Of a stretch of 64,000 nucleotides of DNA, positions 12,230-22,355 are shown one piece after another. The notes below the pieces were generated by a model. The model had not been told where the DNA came from and ran no database searches. It saw nothing but the letters and a program-made list of their open reading frames with translations. The position numbers and the translations under genes were made by a program. The stretch comes from Petunia secreta (lineage: Eukaryota; Streptophyta; Magnoliopsida; Solanales; Solanaceae), in the NCBI GenBank assembly GCA_029990175.1, contig JARKIP010000470.1, forward strand, positions 31,719 through 95,718. Reading direction: 5' to 3'. Positions within the stretch are counted from its first letter, which is position 1; each line of letters starts with the position of its first letter.

Positions 12230-12782
12230 AGTTTACAAAAAAATGGAAGCAAAAGTGTTCTAATGTACAGGTGCAGGGGGGTAAAATAGCCAAGAATTTG
12301 ATGATTTTAGGGGACCGTTTATTAGTCACCAGTTTAAAGAAGTGCAAAAGTATTCACAAATTTCAAGTTCTACTTGGCAGCCAAGACAACATTCATCATG
12401 TAATCACGTAAGCAGATTGTCAAAAGATCAATTGTTCATAAATTTTGTCAGTGAGACAATACTTCATCAGTAAATTTACCGAATCATTAAAAACTCATTC
12501 TTTTACGAGCTTTGTTGTATCGACAATATTTATTTGTGCATTGAAATAGTAGCTTCACGTATATTCAATTGGGGTAAAACTCGTAAATAATTAAACATTG
12601 AAAATTAAGACTATTTTTATGCAAGTTCCTCAAAACATTGAAATAACATAAAGTTAGGCAAGTTCCCGTAAAAGGGACTTCCAGTGAAATTTTTGGTTGG
12701 CGAGGGGCGTGGATCAAATAGGCAAATATGCTTAGACTTTGGTGCTTTTTCTTGTGGAAATGACAGCAGTTAGGCTCTCTAA
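12230..12782. other. Presumed promoter region of the 11447-12229 gene
   Basis: About 550 bp between the start codon and the Harbinger-like element. No clear TATA box or other element was identified. TAA at 12780-12782 is the left target duplication of the transposon. Confidence 0.35.
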
Positions 12783-13311
12783 CACTCTGTTTGGATCATT
12801 GTTACCGTTGTTTCATAATGTATTATTTTGTATTGTATTGTATTGTATCGTACTGTATTATAAAAACAACGTTTGAATTGATTGTATTATTTCCCGTTGT
12901 TTAGTAACATTGTTATTGTTTGTTTTGAATGTATTGTATTGTACTGTAACTAATAAGTTTACTAATATACCCTTAGTTGTTCTAAATATTAGATCAAGTA
13001 ACAAATTTTCTTTAATATAATTTGAGACAGTTTATATTTACTAGTTTATCACCAACTATACCTTATAAATATATTCATGCAAATTATAATGAAAATAATA
13101 AAAAAAAGTTAATAATATTAAACATAACAATAAGTTCACACTATTAATAATTTAGATAAAAAATAATATTCCATAACGACATGCAAGCAATCATATTATC
13201 CAAATATAGTTATAATATAAATCTAGACTAATTTAATTGTCCGCGGACATCATGGTCAATAAAAGAAGTTTGTGTTCTTCAACTGGACATCCAATCACCG
13301 ATAGGCACAAG

Positions 13312-13480
13312 TAAGGGTGTCCACCGGCCCGGTTCCGGTGCGACTGTGCCGGTCCGGTGCAAAGTAAAAAAAAAACTCGAACCCGGTTCGGTCAAACGGT
13401 GCGGTTGCACCAATGCCGGATCAGAACCGGAACCGGCAAATGGAATTGTGCCGGTCCCGGTCCGGTTCGGTTCGTTAAGT
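13312..13480. repeat. Left hAT subterminal CCGG-rich motif array
   Basis: Many overlapping copies of CCGGT and GGTCCGGT follow the left inverted repeat (for example GGCCCGGTTCCGGTGCG). A matching array lies at the right end (about 17615-17750) and a third, shorter one at 14190-14225. Short repeated subterminal motifs are usual transposase-binding sites in hAT elements; binding here is inferred. Confidence 0.6.
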
Positions 13481-13744
13481 TTTTTTTGTTTTAAATTATA
13501 TATTTTTTTTTGTTTAAAATAGAAGAAAAAATATTGGTAGAATAAAATCTAAATAAACAACACAAAACACACATATTATTCAACAATACACATAGTACAT
13601 TAAGTTGGAAAATGGAAATGCATAATTAGAAAATAAAAACATGAAAATAGACTAGAAATTAGAAAAATACATAAATTTTCAACTTCTGCGACTCAACACT
13701 CAATTATCACGTGGTTGCAGATATTCGCCACCATCACGAGTTGC

Positions 13745-13981
13745 TCATTCGTAGGCATGATGGTATTCCAAGTGGCTGTTAAACCTCATTGTCCCTCCAG
13801 TATTTGATTCATCATCCCAATTCCAAAGTTTCTGACAAATAGTACATTGAGCTTTGCCGGTATCATTATTTTTTGTGATAAATTCCCAAAATTCAGATCT
13901 TTTAGTTCTTCTTGGACCACCAGACGGACCTGCTGTAGTTGCACCTTGAACTTGATTAGCATTATTTGCATTTGCAGCCAT
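13745..13981 (-). CDS. BED-type zinc finger mini-protein encoded in the hAT, 78 aa
   Basis: A complete short ORF on -, ATG at 13981. After a Gln/Gly/Pro linker it carries one BED finger: SEFWEFITKN, then CTICQK, then MRFNSHLEYHHAYE, giving C-x2-C and H-x-(3/4)-H ligands plus the conserved aromatic residues. It lies downstream of the transposase stop in the same orientation and has its own TATA box (14082-14089). The leader and TATA region are recognisably related to those of the transposase gene (compare 14041-14230 with 17440-17640). A DNA-binding domain without catalytic part could compete with transposase for the ends; that role is inference. It could also be a relic of a second, fused hAT copy. 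Unlike the transposase it has no stop or frameshift. Confidence 0.65.
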   Translation of the reverse strand: MAANANNANQVQGATTAGPSGGPRRTKRSEFWEFITKNNDTGKAQCTICQKLWNWDDESNTGGTMRFNSHLEYHHAYE

Positions 13982-14081
13982 GTTGATAGAAAATTTAATA
14001 AAATAGCTTTTTGTTAGAAATTTTTTAAGAGAAATGAATAGAAAATATTGAATTGTGATTAATTTGATGAAATATGGGAGT

Positions 14082-14089
14082 ATTTATAG
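14082..14089 (-). promoter_or_regulatory. TATA box of the BED mini-gene
   Basis: On - reads CCTATAAATA about 100 bases before the ATG at 13981. The surrounding sequence (CTATTTTTCCTATAAATAC, then CATATTTCATCAA) parallels that around the transposase TATA at 17470-17478. Confidence 0.55.
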
Positions 14090-14239
14090 GAAAAATAGGT
14101 AGGGGAGGGCTGTAGGGGCGTTTATGGGTGTGGGGGTGGAAAAAATAGCCGTTTATAAAAGGGAGCGGATTTGGACAATTTTTGCAGTGGGCCAGTCCGG
14201 TCCGGTTCCGGTCCGGCCCGGTTTTGTCGTTTTCTTTAT

Positions 14240-14696
14240 TATTATTTTTTGTTTTTTGGTTATTTGTTTTGTTTAAATTTTTGTTTTATGTAATAACATA
14301 TATATATAATACTAGTAATCTAGTATTAAAATATTAACTATTATGTAATGTAGCATTTTAGTATTAAATTGTAAAAGTATAATTGAGTATTTTTTCAAAC
14401 TTAGTAATCTAGTATAATGTAAGTAAATTGTTATTTTTTCAAACTTAATACTAAGTTAGTAGTATAATAGTATTAGTATTTAATGTTTTAGTATTTAGTA
14501 TTTTAGTATTTAGTATTTAGTATTTAGTATTGAATTGCAAAGAGGTAACTTAATAGCAAAGGATAATTGAGAATATAACAAAGGATTATAATTTACTTAA
14601 TAGCAAGGCGTAACACATTTTATTGAATAATGGTTGAATTTTTATTTTTTTTATTTTTTTTTTTTTGCAAAGTACATAGATATTAAATTGCAAAAA
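14240..14696. repeat. AT-rich spacer with TAGTATTTAG repeats inside the hAT
   Basis: Low-complexity DNA between the transposase stop and the upstream region of the BED mini-gene, with serial TAGTAT/TTAGTATT motifs at about 14460-14530. Nothing coding. Confidence 0.5.
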
Positions 14697-17155
14697 CTAC
14701 ATATTAATAAAAAAACTTCTCATTTTCTGAATAATTTCGTCTGGCACCTCTGGAGGAACCGGTGGCAAAGAGTCATCTTCTTCATAATCAGTTTCATTGT
14801 CCAAACTTCCATCGCCTGATAAAATTTCTGATGATGCTTCTACATCGGCTAGTTCATCTTCTGCAAATCCAAAATTTCTTCGCTCCGATCTAATCCAATC
14901 TCTGAATAATACGGCCGTCTCCATTGCTTCTTCCTTCAATGAATGTCTATGATCTCCAATTTGTAATCTTCCTTGGCTAAACGCGCTTTCTGAAGCAACA
15001 GATGATGCTTGAATAGTTAGAATATCCCGCGCCATTTTTGCTAAAATTGGAAGCTGTGCTTGTTGATCCTTCCAAAATGGCAGTAGTTGCTCCCTTCCAA
15101 AATGGCAGTAGTTGCTCGCTTCCAAAATAATCAACTTCCTTGCAAGCATAAAGTAAATAAACATCAAGCTCGTTGAACCTTCCGCTGCTACTCGAATGCC
15201 TGCTAGAAAGCCTTTGATTAAGGCTGGAAAAACTTCCCAATCCGGTTGCAGCTCTTTTGGGAGCCTGCGTTGAACTTGATCCAGCTCCACTTGGAACACT
15301 TGGAACAACATTATCAGCTGCACTCCTATACCTTTCATAAATCCGTTGGCAATCTACAATTACCTGCGCACAAACTGTTTCTACACTTGGTGTTTCTTCA
15401 TCAGTAATTCTCAAAGTCCGATAAATTTCTCTAATTAGCATTTCCGTATTAAAACGTTTAAAACATGGATGTAATACAGATGCAATGTAATAAAGTGGTG
15501 GAATCGGAAAAAAATATATTTTAAATTTTTCAATCATTGCTTCTACCGCAACTTCATAACCAGGCACTACTCTATAATCGTTAAGTAATTCTGCTATTCC
15601 AGCTATAAAATACAACATGGTAGTGATTGTATGATAATATTGACCGAAAAATTCTTTAGTAGCATAAAAAAAACTTTGCTAAAAAAAGAAGAAGACGCTC
15701 AACATTTTGCCAATCAGATTCTTCTAGGTGATACACTTCAGCCACTTTGCCATTAAAATAATTAGTAATAGGCACTCGTAAAGTGTAAGCAACAGTCAAA
15801 GAGTCATATACAGTGTTCCACCTAGTTGAAACTTCCTTGGGAACTCTTATAGGATTTAAACCTTCTTTCACACACTCTACTTGAAAGTCCCTCCATCTAT
15901 CCGGTTTTTTAGATTTAAAAATATAACTAATTGCAAGTCTAACCTTCATAATAGTAGGATCAAATAACTTAAGGCCATCTTTTACAACTAAATTATATAT
16001 ATGACATGCACATCTAACATGAAACAATTCTTCAAAAGGGGGATGCAATGCGGGTATTAACTTAGTAATAGCATAATCATTGTTTGCAGCATTATCAAGA
16101 GTTATATTTAAAATTTTATCACTAAGAAATACGCCTTACAAATATCCGAAACTTCTCTCTTAATAAATGCTCCCGTGTGTGGTTCATCGACAACACAATA
16201 TGCTAAAATTCTTTTTTGCATTACCCAGTTAAGATCTATCCAATGACAAGTAACTGTTAAATACTCATACCCATTAACACCACGACGCAAATCAGTAGTA
16301 AGACAAACTCTACAATCAAAGTGATAAAATATATATCGTAAATATTGTCTATATTCATTTTTAAATTTTATAATATCACTTCTAACCGTAGTTTTTGGAA
16401 AACCTTGAAAAGATGGATTATATACGGTTTGAATATAACGAATAAAACCTTGACAAGAAGCAAATGTAAAAGGTAAGCACTTTACCGCAATTATTTTTTC
16501 CATTTGTTCCCTATCTTTCTTTTTATCATAATGCATAAGCCCCCCCCCCCCCCCCCCGTCACTGGGTTAATTTCCTGTTGGACTCCACTACCTTGCGATG
16601 GAGCCATTCTATTCCCTGAACGAGGGCCACCCGGCCTCCTTTCCTATTCATCCTTACGATGGTTTTCTAAGTGTGTTCTCAACTTTCCCGTCCCACTATT
16701 ATGGCTGCCGGTTTTAAAATCCCAAACTTTTTTACAAATATTACATTTAGCGGTCTGAGCCGGAACATTTTTAGTCATAAATTTTCACACATCCGATCTT
16801 TCGGGTCGTGCATATCGTTCTCTACTAGGAGGCATAGGTGGTAATTCAGTTTCTTCAGGTTCACCTTGAAATTGACTAGTGGGTGTTTCATCATCTAAAT
16901 TAGCCCCTTCGGTATTTTCTTCATATTGTGTCTCTCACATATCATTATCTAGTGGTTGATCAAAATTTATATCATGCAAAAATTGTGAGTCATCTTCCTG
17001 AGTAAAATCATCTAGAAGAGAAGGAGCGCTAGAAATACCAACTGGTCTTTTACCTAAAGCACGACTACGTCTATCATCCCCCTCCCCCCCCCCCCCCAGT
17101 TAGAAGCACGTGATCTACGACCGCTACCCGTAATTGATCTCCACAGTCCAGACAT
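14697..17155 (-). pseudogene. hAT transposase, degenerate
   Basis: Read on - from ATG 17155. Domain order: N-terminal BED finger near 16800-16630 (AKCNICKKVWDF, then LRTHLENH); core blocks at 16536-16108 and 16048-15656, the latter with RCACHIYNLVVKDGL; an LHPCFK-type helical region (15618-15300); and the C-terminal hAT dimerisation domain (14697-15060) with ARDILTIQASSVASESAFS. Defects: in-frame TGA stops near the BED finger, a TAG just after it, two long poly-C tracts (poly-G in sense) in the N-terminal region, a frame change near 16048-16108, and a 25-bp tandem duplication at 15069-15118 that shifts frame before the dimerisation domain. It resembles RICESLEEPER/Ac-type plant proteins. It cannot make an active transposase. 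Confidence 0.88.
15069..15118. repeat. 25-bp tandem duplication in the hAT transposase
   Basis: Two adjacent copies of a 25-base unit starting CTTCCAAAATGGCAGTAGTT differ only at the last base. Since 25 is not a multiple of three it moves the frame exactly where the coding frame changes between the linker and the dimerisation domain. Confidence 0.9.
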
Positions 17156-17469
17156 TTTTATAATTACTAAAATATGCTTCAAACAAATTACTAAAATATG
17201 CTACAAACAATAATATTGCACAAAAATAAAATAGATAATAAAAAGTAAGAACGAGTTTACTTGATATCGTGAACTTAGAATGTAGATTGTAGAACTTAGG
17301 AAGTGAAAGTTGAAACTTGACCGGAACCGCACCGAACAATATTCCACTTCACTCCAAATATTTTTTTGTAATGCAATTTAGCAAATAGCCTTTGTAGAAA
17401 TAAGAGAGATTGATAGAGATTTAGAGAGAATATTAGAGAAATTGTGAATAAATTGATGAAATATGATGG

Positions 17470-17478
17470 TATTTATAG
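17470..17478 (-). promoter_or_regulatory. TATA box of the hAT transposase gene
   Basis: On - reads TCTATAAATA, about 315 bases before ATG 17155, downstream of the GC-rich subterminal array. It is the likely parent or sister of the promoter copy at 14082-14089. Confidence 0.5.
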
Positions 17479-18545
17479 AAAAAATAGGTTGGGGGGTATG
17501 GGGGCGCCTAGGGGGGTGGGGGCAAAAAATAGCCGTTTTTGGCCGTTGGGCCAACGGCTGTGCGTGAAATAGCCGTTGCCCAACGACTATTTTTTGCACA
17601 AAGCCCACCAAATTCTACCGGTCCGGTCCGGTTCCGGTTCACTTTGGTCCAGTCCATCCGGTCCATTTTGGAGGTGCCGGATCAGAAACGTGCCGTTTTT
17701 TTTTAATATTTGGCTCAGCTTGCGCCGGTCCGGCCCGGTGCAAACCGGGCTATTAGACAGCCTTAGGCACAAGTCTGCAGGTTGACAAAGAAAGATATAA
17801 GCTTTTGGGACCATTATCGGTTCCAAACCCATCTCATTTACCATTTGCCATATCTCGCTCTCTGGAATGGGTGGCATAGTTGAAAGGCGATTAATAGCAC
17901 TGGCCAATTGATCCATCCCACCTCTCAACATTGTAGCCATGCCTTCAAGAGTGTCTTTTTTTGACTTTTTACTCTTATGAGAAATTGGTGCCTCTGTGTA
18001 GACATTCGACTTAGGTGCATCAGGAGTTTTGGGAACTTGTTCATCTTGCCCATATTCTTCAGTAGTTCCCAAAGAGGCAGCATTCATGGAGATCATTTCA
18101 TCAATTTCATCTATGGCCAATGAACTATTACTTGATTTTTTTAAAGGATCACGAGCACCTCTTTTCAAGATGGCTTGTGAATCTGAAGAGGCAGGGAACA
18201 TGCAAAGTAATAAGAGAGACAAGGAACGTACTGTATTTTGAGAAGAGGGGAGATGAGGTCAAAATAACTACTTGGGTGTATTTAAATAAGAAAATAGGGT
18301 AGAGGGTAAAATAGGATTATAAGGTTATAATTAAGGACATGATGGAAAAGTGTAAAAGCGTAACAATGCAAAACCACCAAATCGGTTGTAACAAAAAGTG
18401 GGTCTTTTCATTGTTAGGTAACAACAGAACTTAACAATACAATACAATACAATACAACGAAATTAAAGTAACAACCAAAACAAACGTTGTAATCATAATA
18501 ACAATACAATACAATACAATGGGTAACAATGATCCAAACAAAGTG

Positions 18546-20120
18546 TAAGGGCTATGGTATACGTTTTTAGTTAATGTATCCTAAAGTTCAGCTTGTATCA
18601 GTTAGAAACTGCATGACATTGTATTCTGAATTTAAGCTTTTCAGTTCAAGAAAAACTTTAGGATAAATATTGTCACTCCTTAGTGTGAGTATTGGCTAAG
18701 CATGCACTTCACGCCCTTTTTCTTTAAAGGGTTAATTACAATAATATCCCCCGTCAACACTCTTCCCTTACTTTTGACTAGTCCTTACTTTTTATAGCCA
18801 GTATACACAAAAATAAATACATATGTGTACGAACAATGTCAGGGTCACGTATACACAGTGTCTACACCCAATTTTATGGTGTATACATTCAAATTTATCA
18901 GGTATACCCAATGTATACACGCAATTTTTTCAGTAGTTTTTAGTTATACACATTTTAATATAATGAATTTTGTATATTTTTACAAAATAAATACAAGTAT
19001 CCAAAAAAAAATTAAAAGAAGAAGGAGTGACTGGTGAAGTTCGCCGGAGCAGCAGATCTGCGTGTTCGCCGGTGAAAAACTACAGTAGCGGCGGGACTGA
19101 ACCAAAGCAAGCCACCCCTGAGAGAAATAAATGAGATGGTTGAAACTAAAGCAGCAGTGACAGGTGACTGCAGCAGCAATGGTGTGGACTTCATCGGAGC
19201 AAGGAGACGACGATGGGATTAGAAACCCTAGAAAGGGTGAAGAGATATAGAAAACCTTAGATGTGGCTACAAAAAGTTAGAGGGGTGTGTTAAGTGTTTA
19301 TTTAGGGTTATTTTAGAAAAAAGGACTAAAATTATATAGAGGAGGTAAGATGGTCACTAGTTGTTATTTTCCCTTTTTTAAATGGTTTTTCTTTAAATTA
19401 AGTTGTTACTTATTATCTCATTTTTCCACGTAAGGTAATTAATTTTTGTTTTCATCCCTGTGCGGTTGTAATTTGTAGTGCAATAGGATTTTTCTCGCAC
19501 AATCTTTTTTCCTTACTTGACCTTGACTATCTACACATATCTTACTCATGTTAGCAATGAACCAATACAAACTTCCCTGTTCCAATAAGAATATGGCTAC
19601 TTTTTTTAAAGGAGGAGTCAAAAATTGATTCATACAATTACAACCGAAATGCAAATTCGTTGTAATTTTGTTTGGAGATTTGAAACTTTTTAGTGACAAC
19701 TCAAAATAAAAATAATATTATCACATATTGTGACCTTTCAGATCAATTCATTTTCGTCCATATTTGCTATAGTTTGATAATGTTCACATTTCAAAAGCAT
19801 ATGAAACTAGTTTTTAGTAATTATATATCTACGAAGGTTAGCTTCTATATAAAGTAAAGAATTTAATAAAAGGATAAGAGAAAAAGAACCAAGAAAATAT
19901 AAAGTGTTAACTAAACAAGTTATACATTTAAGAAACAATTGAAATGCTACACACTTCAGGTGTTCTGCCTCCGAAGAATAGTATTAGTTCAAACTTTTCT
20001 ACGGATAAAATGACATAATCTTATGAAAAATCAATAAATCGTGAATGTCTACTTTCATCTACTGACCTTTCCTTTATGCCATAACTTCGTATCTCATCCT
20101 CATCCTCATCCTCTACAATC
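18546..20120. other. Intergenic region, one unclassified repeat-like unit
   Basis: No supported gene. The segment at about 18725-19380 has weakly similar inverted ends (TTTAAAGGGTTAATTACAA left, TTATTTTCCCTTTTTTAAA right), several GTATACA motifs and a GC-richer core with CGCCGG, suggesting an old non-autonomous DNA element; I could not assign a family. The rest is AT-rich. The part near 20090-20120 has a CTCATC microrepeat. Confidence 0.3.
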
Positions 20121-20158
20121 TGAGCATGTGCAGAAAGTTCTTATGGACTGGAAGTATC
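20121..20158 (+). mobile_element. LINE fragment, left piece
   Basis: Codons read MCRKFLWTGSI in the LINE reverse-transcriptase region just before the solo LTR. After removal of the solo LTR and the Athila element the frame runs on at 31351 with NP.KKALIA. The true left end of the LINE is not resolved. Confidence 0.5.
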
Positions 20159-20840
20159 TGTTGGATTTGGAAGGAAGGTAAATTGGTGTGAATGGGAAAT
20201 GAAATAAATATTAATATTTTATATTAATATTTGATATGGAGCCGGTTTCGTAACGAAATTAAAAAGTGGACTATTTAAGCAAATATTCCAAAGGTGGGCT
20301 GCTGTAACATTATTCCAAATGAAAGGGTGCTTTCATTGAACAGCCACTTTGAAGGCTGCCTTTTATGAACAACTACTTCACCAATGAAAATGTACCTTTT
20401 CATTGAACAGCCACCTTGAAGGCTGCCTTTCATGAACAGCCATTTCACCAAAAGACACCTTCATGCCTTTTCACTCCAAATCTTGTGGCTATAAATAGAG
20501 AGGCATTTTGCCTCATTTTAATCATCCAAAATTTTTCATACTCTCTCTCTCTCTCTCATTACCTTTTGCATTTGTTTTCAAAACAAAAGTAAGTTCTGAG
20601 TCAGTGTGATTTGCTACCATTATTTGAGTTCGCTATTCATTGTGATTTGAATTACCGCTATCACAGTGAGGATAATTTTATTCTATCATGGGAGAAATTA
20701 ATCCACAAACCTTGGGTAATTGTGGGGGGATTAGATTTCTTAAGGACAGGCAGTGTAGACTGTTGGCTTGGAATTTTTCTACTTCATCTATTTCTGTTTT
20801 AGTCATTATCGAAAGTGCAGACATATAACAATCTCTAACA
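20159..20840. mobile_element. Solo LTR, 682 bp, with 5-bp target duplication
   Basis: Begins TGTTGGATTTGG and ends ATCTCTAACA, so termini are TGTT...AACA, and is flanked by GTATC on both sides (20154-20158, 20841-20845). It contains a TATAAATAG box (about 20491-20499) followed by a CT microsatellite (about 20541-20559). There is no internal retrotransposon domain and no second LTR, so this is a product of LTR-LTR recombination. Superfamily not determinable from the LTR alone; a copia type is possible. Confidence 0.85.
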
Positions 20841-20849
20841 GTATCAACC

Positions 20850-22355
20850 TGACGAGGCCAAAGTGTATAGGAATTAATGCTCGTGCTAAGTTAAATTATA
20901 ACATAGTTTAAGATATCGTCCCACAGAGATTGGGTAAATCTATGCTACAGACCTGTAATATTTCCACTACTATTTGAGAGAATCAAATTGATAAAAGGTG
21001 AGTTTTTTGAACTTTTAATTAACTTTAACTAAATAAAGGACTTTCAGAAGATTTCAAATTTAAAAAGAGTTGGGAGTCATTGAATTCACTTGGTAATATT
21101 CATAAGACGATCTCAGGTTTGACATGTATTTCTCTAAAGAAAAATTGCTTATTGCTAATACAATTTTATTTTGCTCACTCAAAAATAATAATTAAATACA
21201 CTCCGTGAGGTTATATATATTAATTGATTTATGACTTTGTGACGGTTAAACAGAATTAATATCCTTGCCTGAATTGTACTAAAAGGTAGCAAAAACTTCG
21301 TGAGAATATTTTCACTAGAACCAACAATCTTGCTTACAACAATTCCTCCGTGAGAATTACAACTGAGGGAAACAAGATTACTGACTTGGAATGATAGGCT
21401 ACTATAGGTTCCATTCTCACTCTACTATGTTATTCATCAGTCATCATATATTAATTTTGCTCCGTGAGAATTACAAAATTAATATACAATAACCTAAAAA
21501 TAGATAGATGTGAAAATGAAGAGTAACAGAACTATCACTCTAGCACAATGTGAAAATGCAGATATAAAGTTTCAGGCCAAGCATGTACTAAAACTGAGGT
21601 AGATATTATAAATATACCAAGTTTCATCAACTATCCAAACAGAAGGAAATTACTCCATTATGGAGTGATAAAAGCTAAAAAGGAATTTAGAAGACTTTGG
21701 AAATATTTCTACTATAAAAGAAAGAAAACAAAAAAGAGAGAATTCTTGATTTTGGCTAATGAAAAGGTTTTTTTCTCTCTACAACTTTGCCTCCTTTTTA
21801 TAGAAAAATCTTTAGGTAAAGTTGGTGTCGCGACATCAAGTCAGAACATGAGTTGGTGTCGCGACTTCAAGTCAGAACATGAGTTGGTGTTCTGATTTCC
21901 AGAATTACCGTCGCGACATGAATTGGTGTTGCGACTTCAAGTCAGAACATGAGTTGGTGTTCTGATTTCCAGAGTTACCGTCGCGACATGAATTGGTGTT
22001 GCAACTTCAAGTCAGAACATGAGTTGGTGTTCCTATTTCAACAGTTACTGTCGCGACATGAATTGGTGTCGCGACTTCAATTCGCAACATGAATTAATAT
22101 CATTTCTTCTTTCCTTTATGCATCATGTCGCGACTTCAATTTGCAACATGAATTAATATCATTTCTTCTTTCCTTTATACATCACTCATTTTTGTTCTTT
22201 TTTCTTCTGTTTTTGCTTGTAGTCTTTATTCCTCAATTGAACTTTCACCACAAAACTTGTTAGAAAATATAATAAAATATAATATATTTATTTATTATAA
22301 TATTTAAAATATTTAAATTTATATATAAAAATACATGAATAATTTATATTTATCA
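20850..22355 (-). repeat. Athila 3' LTR
   Basis: 1506 bp. On - it starts TGATAAATATAAATTATTC and ends CTCGTCA. A TATA box CTATAAAAAGG lies at 21793-21803. Upstream of it, 21823-22160 is an array of imperfect units with seven GTCGCGAC palindromes. A purine-rich tract (AAGTGTGAGGGAATT on -, 22356-22370) adjoins it as the polypurine primer. Confidence 0.9.

Larger units (their letters stand above)
13312..17765 (-). mobile_element. hAT-superfamily transposon, 4454 bp, degenerate
   Basis: Terminal inverted repeats TAAGGGTGTC (13312-13321) and GACAGCCTTA (17756-17765) differ at one base. A perfect 8-bp target duplication GGCACAAG lies at 13304-13311 and 17766-17773, the hAT signature. Both subterminal regions are packed with CCGGT/GGTCCGG motifs. 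The element holds a transposase pseudogene (14697-17155) and a separate BED-finger mini-gene (13745-13981), both on -. Since the outer duplications match, the whole composite moved as one unit. Confidence 0.92.
13233..18182 (-). pseudogene. Myb/SANT-like accessory protein, C-terminal exon, split by the hAT insertion
   Basis: On -, an exon starts after an acceptor (CCTCTTCAG, AG at 18184-18183) and runs 18182 to 17774, then resumes across the hAT at 13303 and stops at TAA 13235-13233. It carries a Ser/Lys-rich linker (SHKSKKSKKDTLEGMATML), a helical block (GGMDQLASAINRL), a PIPESEIWQMVNEMGLEP segment and an AYIFLCQPADLC segment. This order is that of the C-terminal half of plant Harbinger-linked Myb/SANT-like proteins. 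Removing the hAT and one copy of its 8-bp duplication restores an open frame to a natural stop, so the hAT hit an intact frame. The Myb DNA-binding exons are absent, consistent with an internally deleted element. Confidence 0.6.
12783..18545 (-). mobile_element. PIF/Harbinger-like DNA transposon, non-autonomous, split by an hAT element
   Basis: The two ends form an inverted repeat of about 24 bp with one mismatch, beginning CACTCTGTTTGGATCATTG on the left and CACTTTGTTTGGATCATTG (reverse complement) on the right. TAA flanks both ends (12780-12782, 18546-18548), the 3-bp duplication expected for PIF/Harbinger. Without the inserted hAT and its duplicated 8 bp it would be about 1.3 kb. Pentamer TTGTA arrays sit just inside both ends (about 12828-12860, 18436-18465, 18501-18520). 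It encodes only a Myb/SANT-type accessory protein tail, no DDE transposase. CACTA elements also have 3-bp duplications and CACT ends, so that assignment is the alternative. Confidence 0.62.

Noticed and set aside
12783..18545. CACTA element as first choice
   Set aside because: CACT ends and a 3-bp duplication would fit, but the Myb/SANT-type ORF and the TAA target favour PIF/Harbinger; kept as an alternative.
19012..19194. 60-codon frame on -
   Set aside because: Lies in the unclassified repeat-like unit and has no domain.
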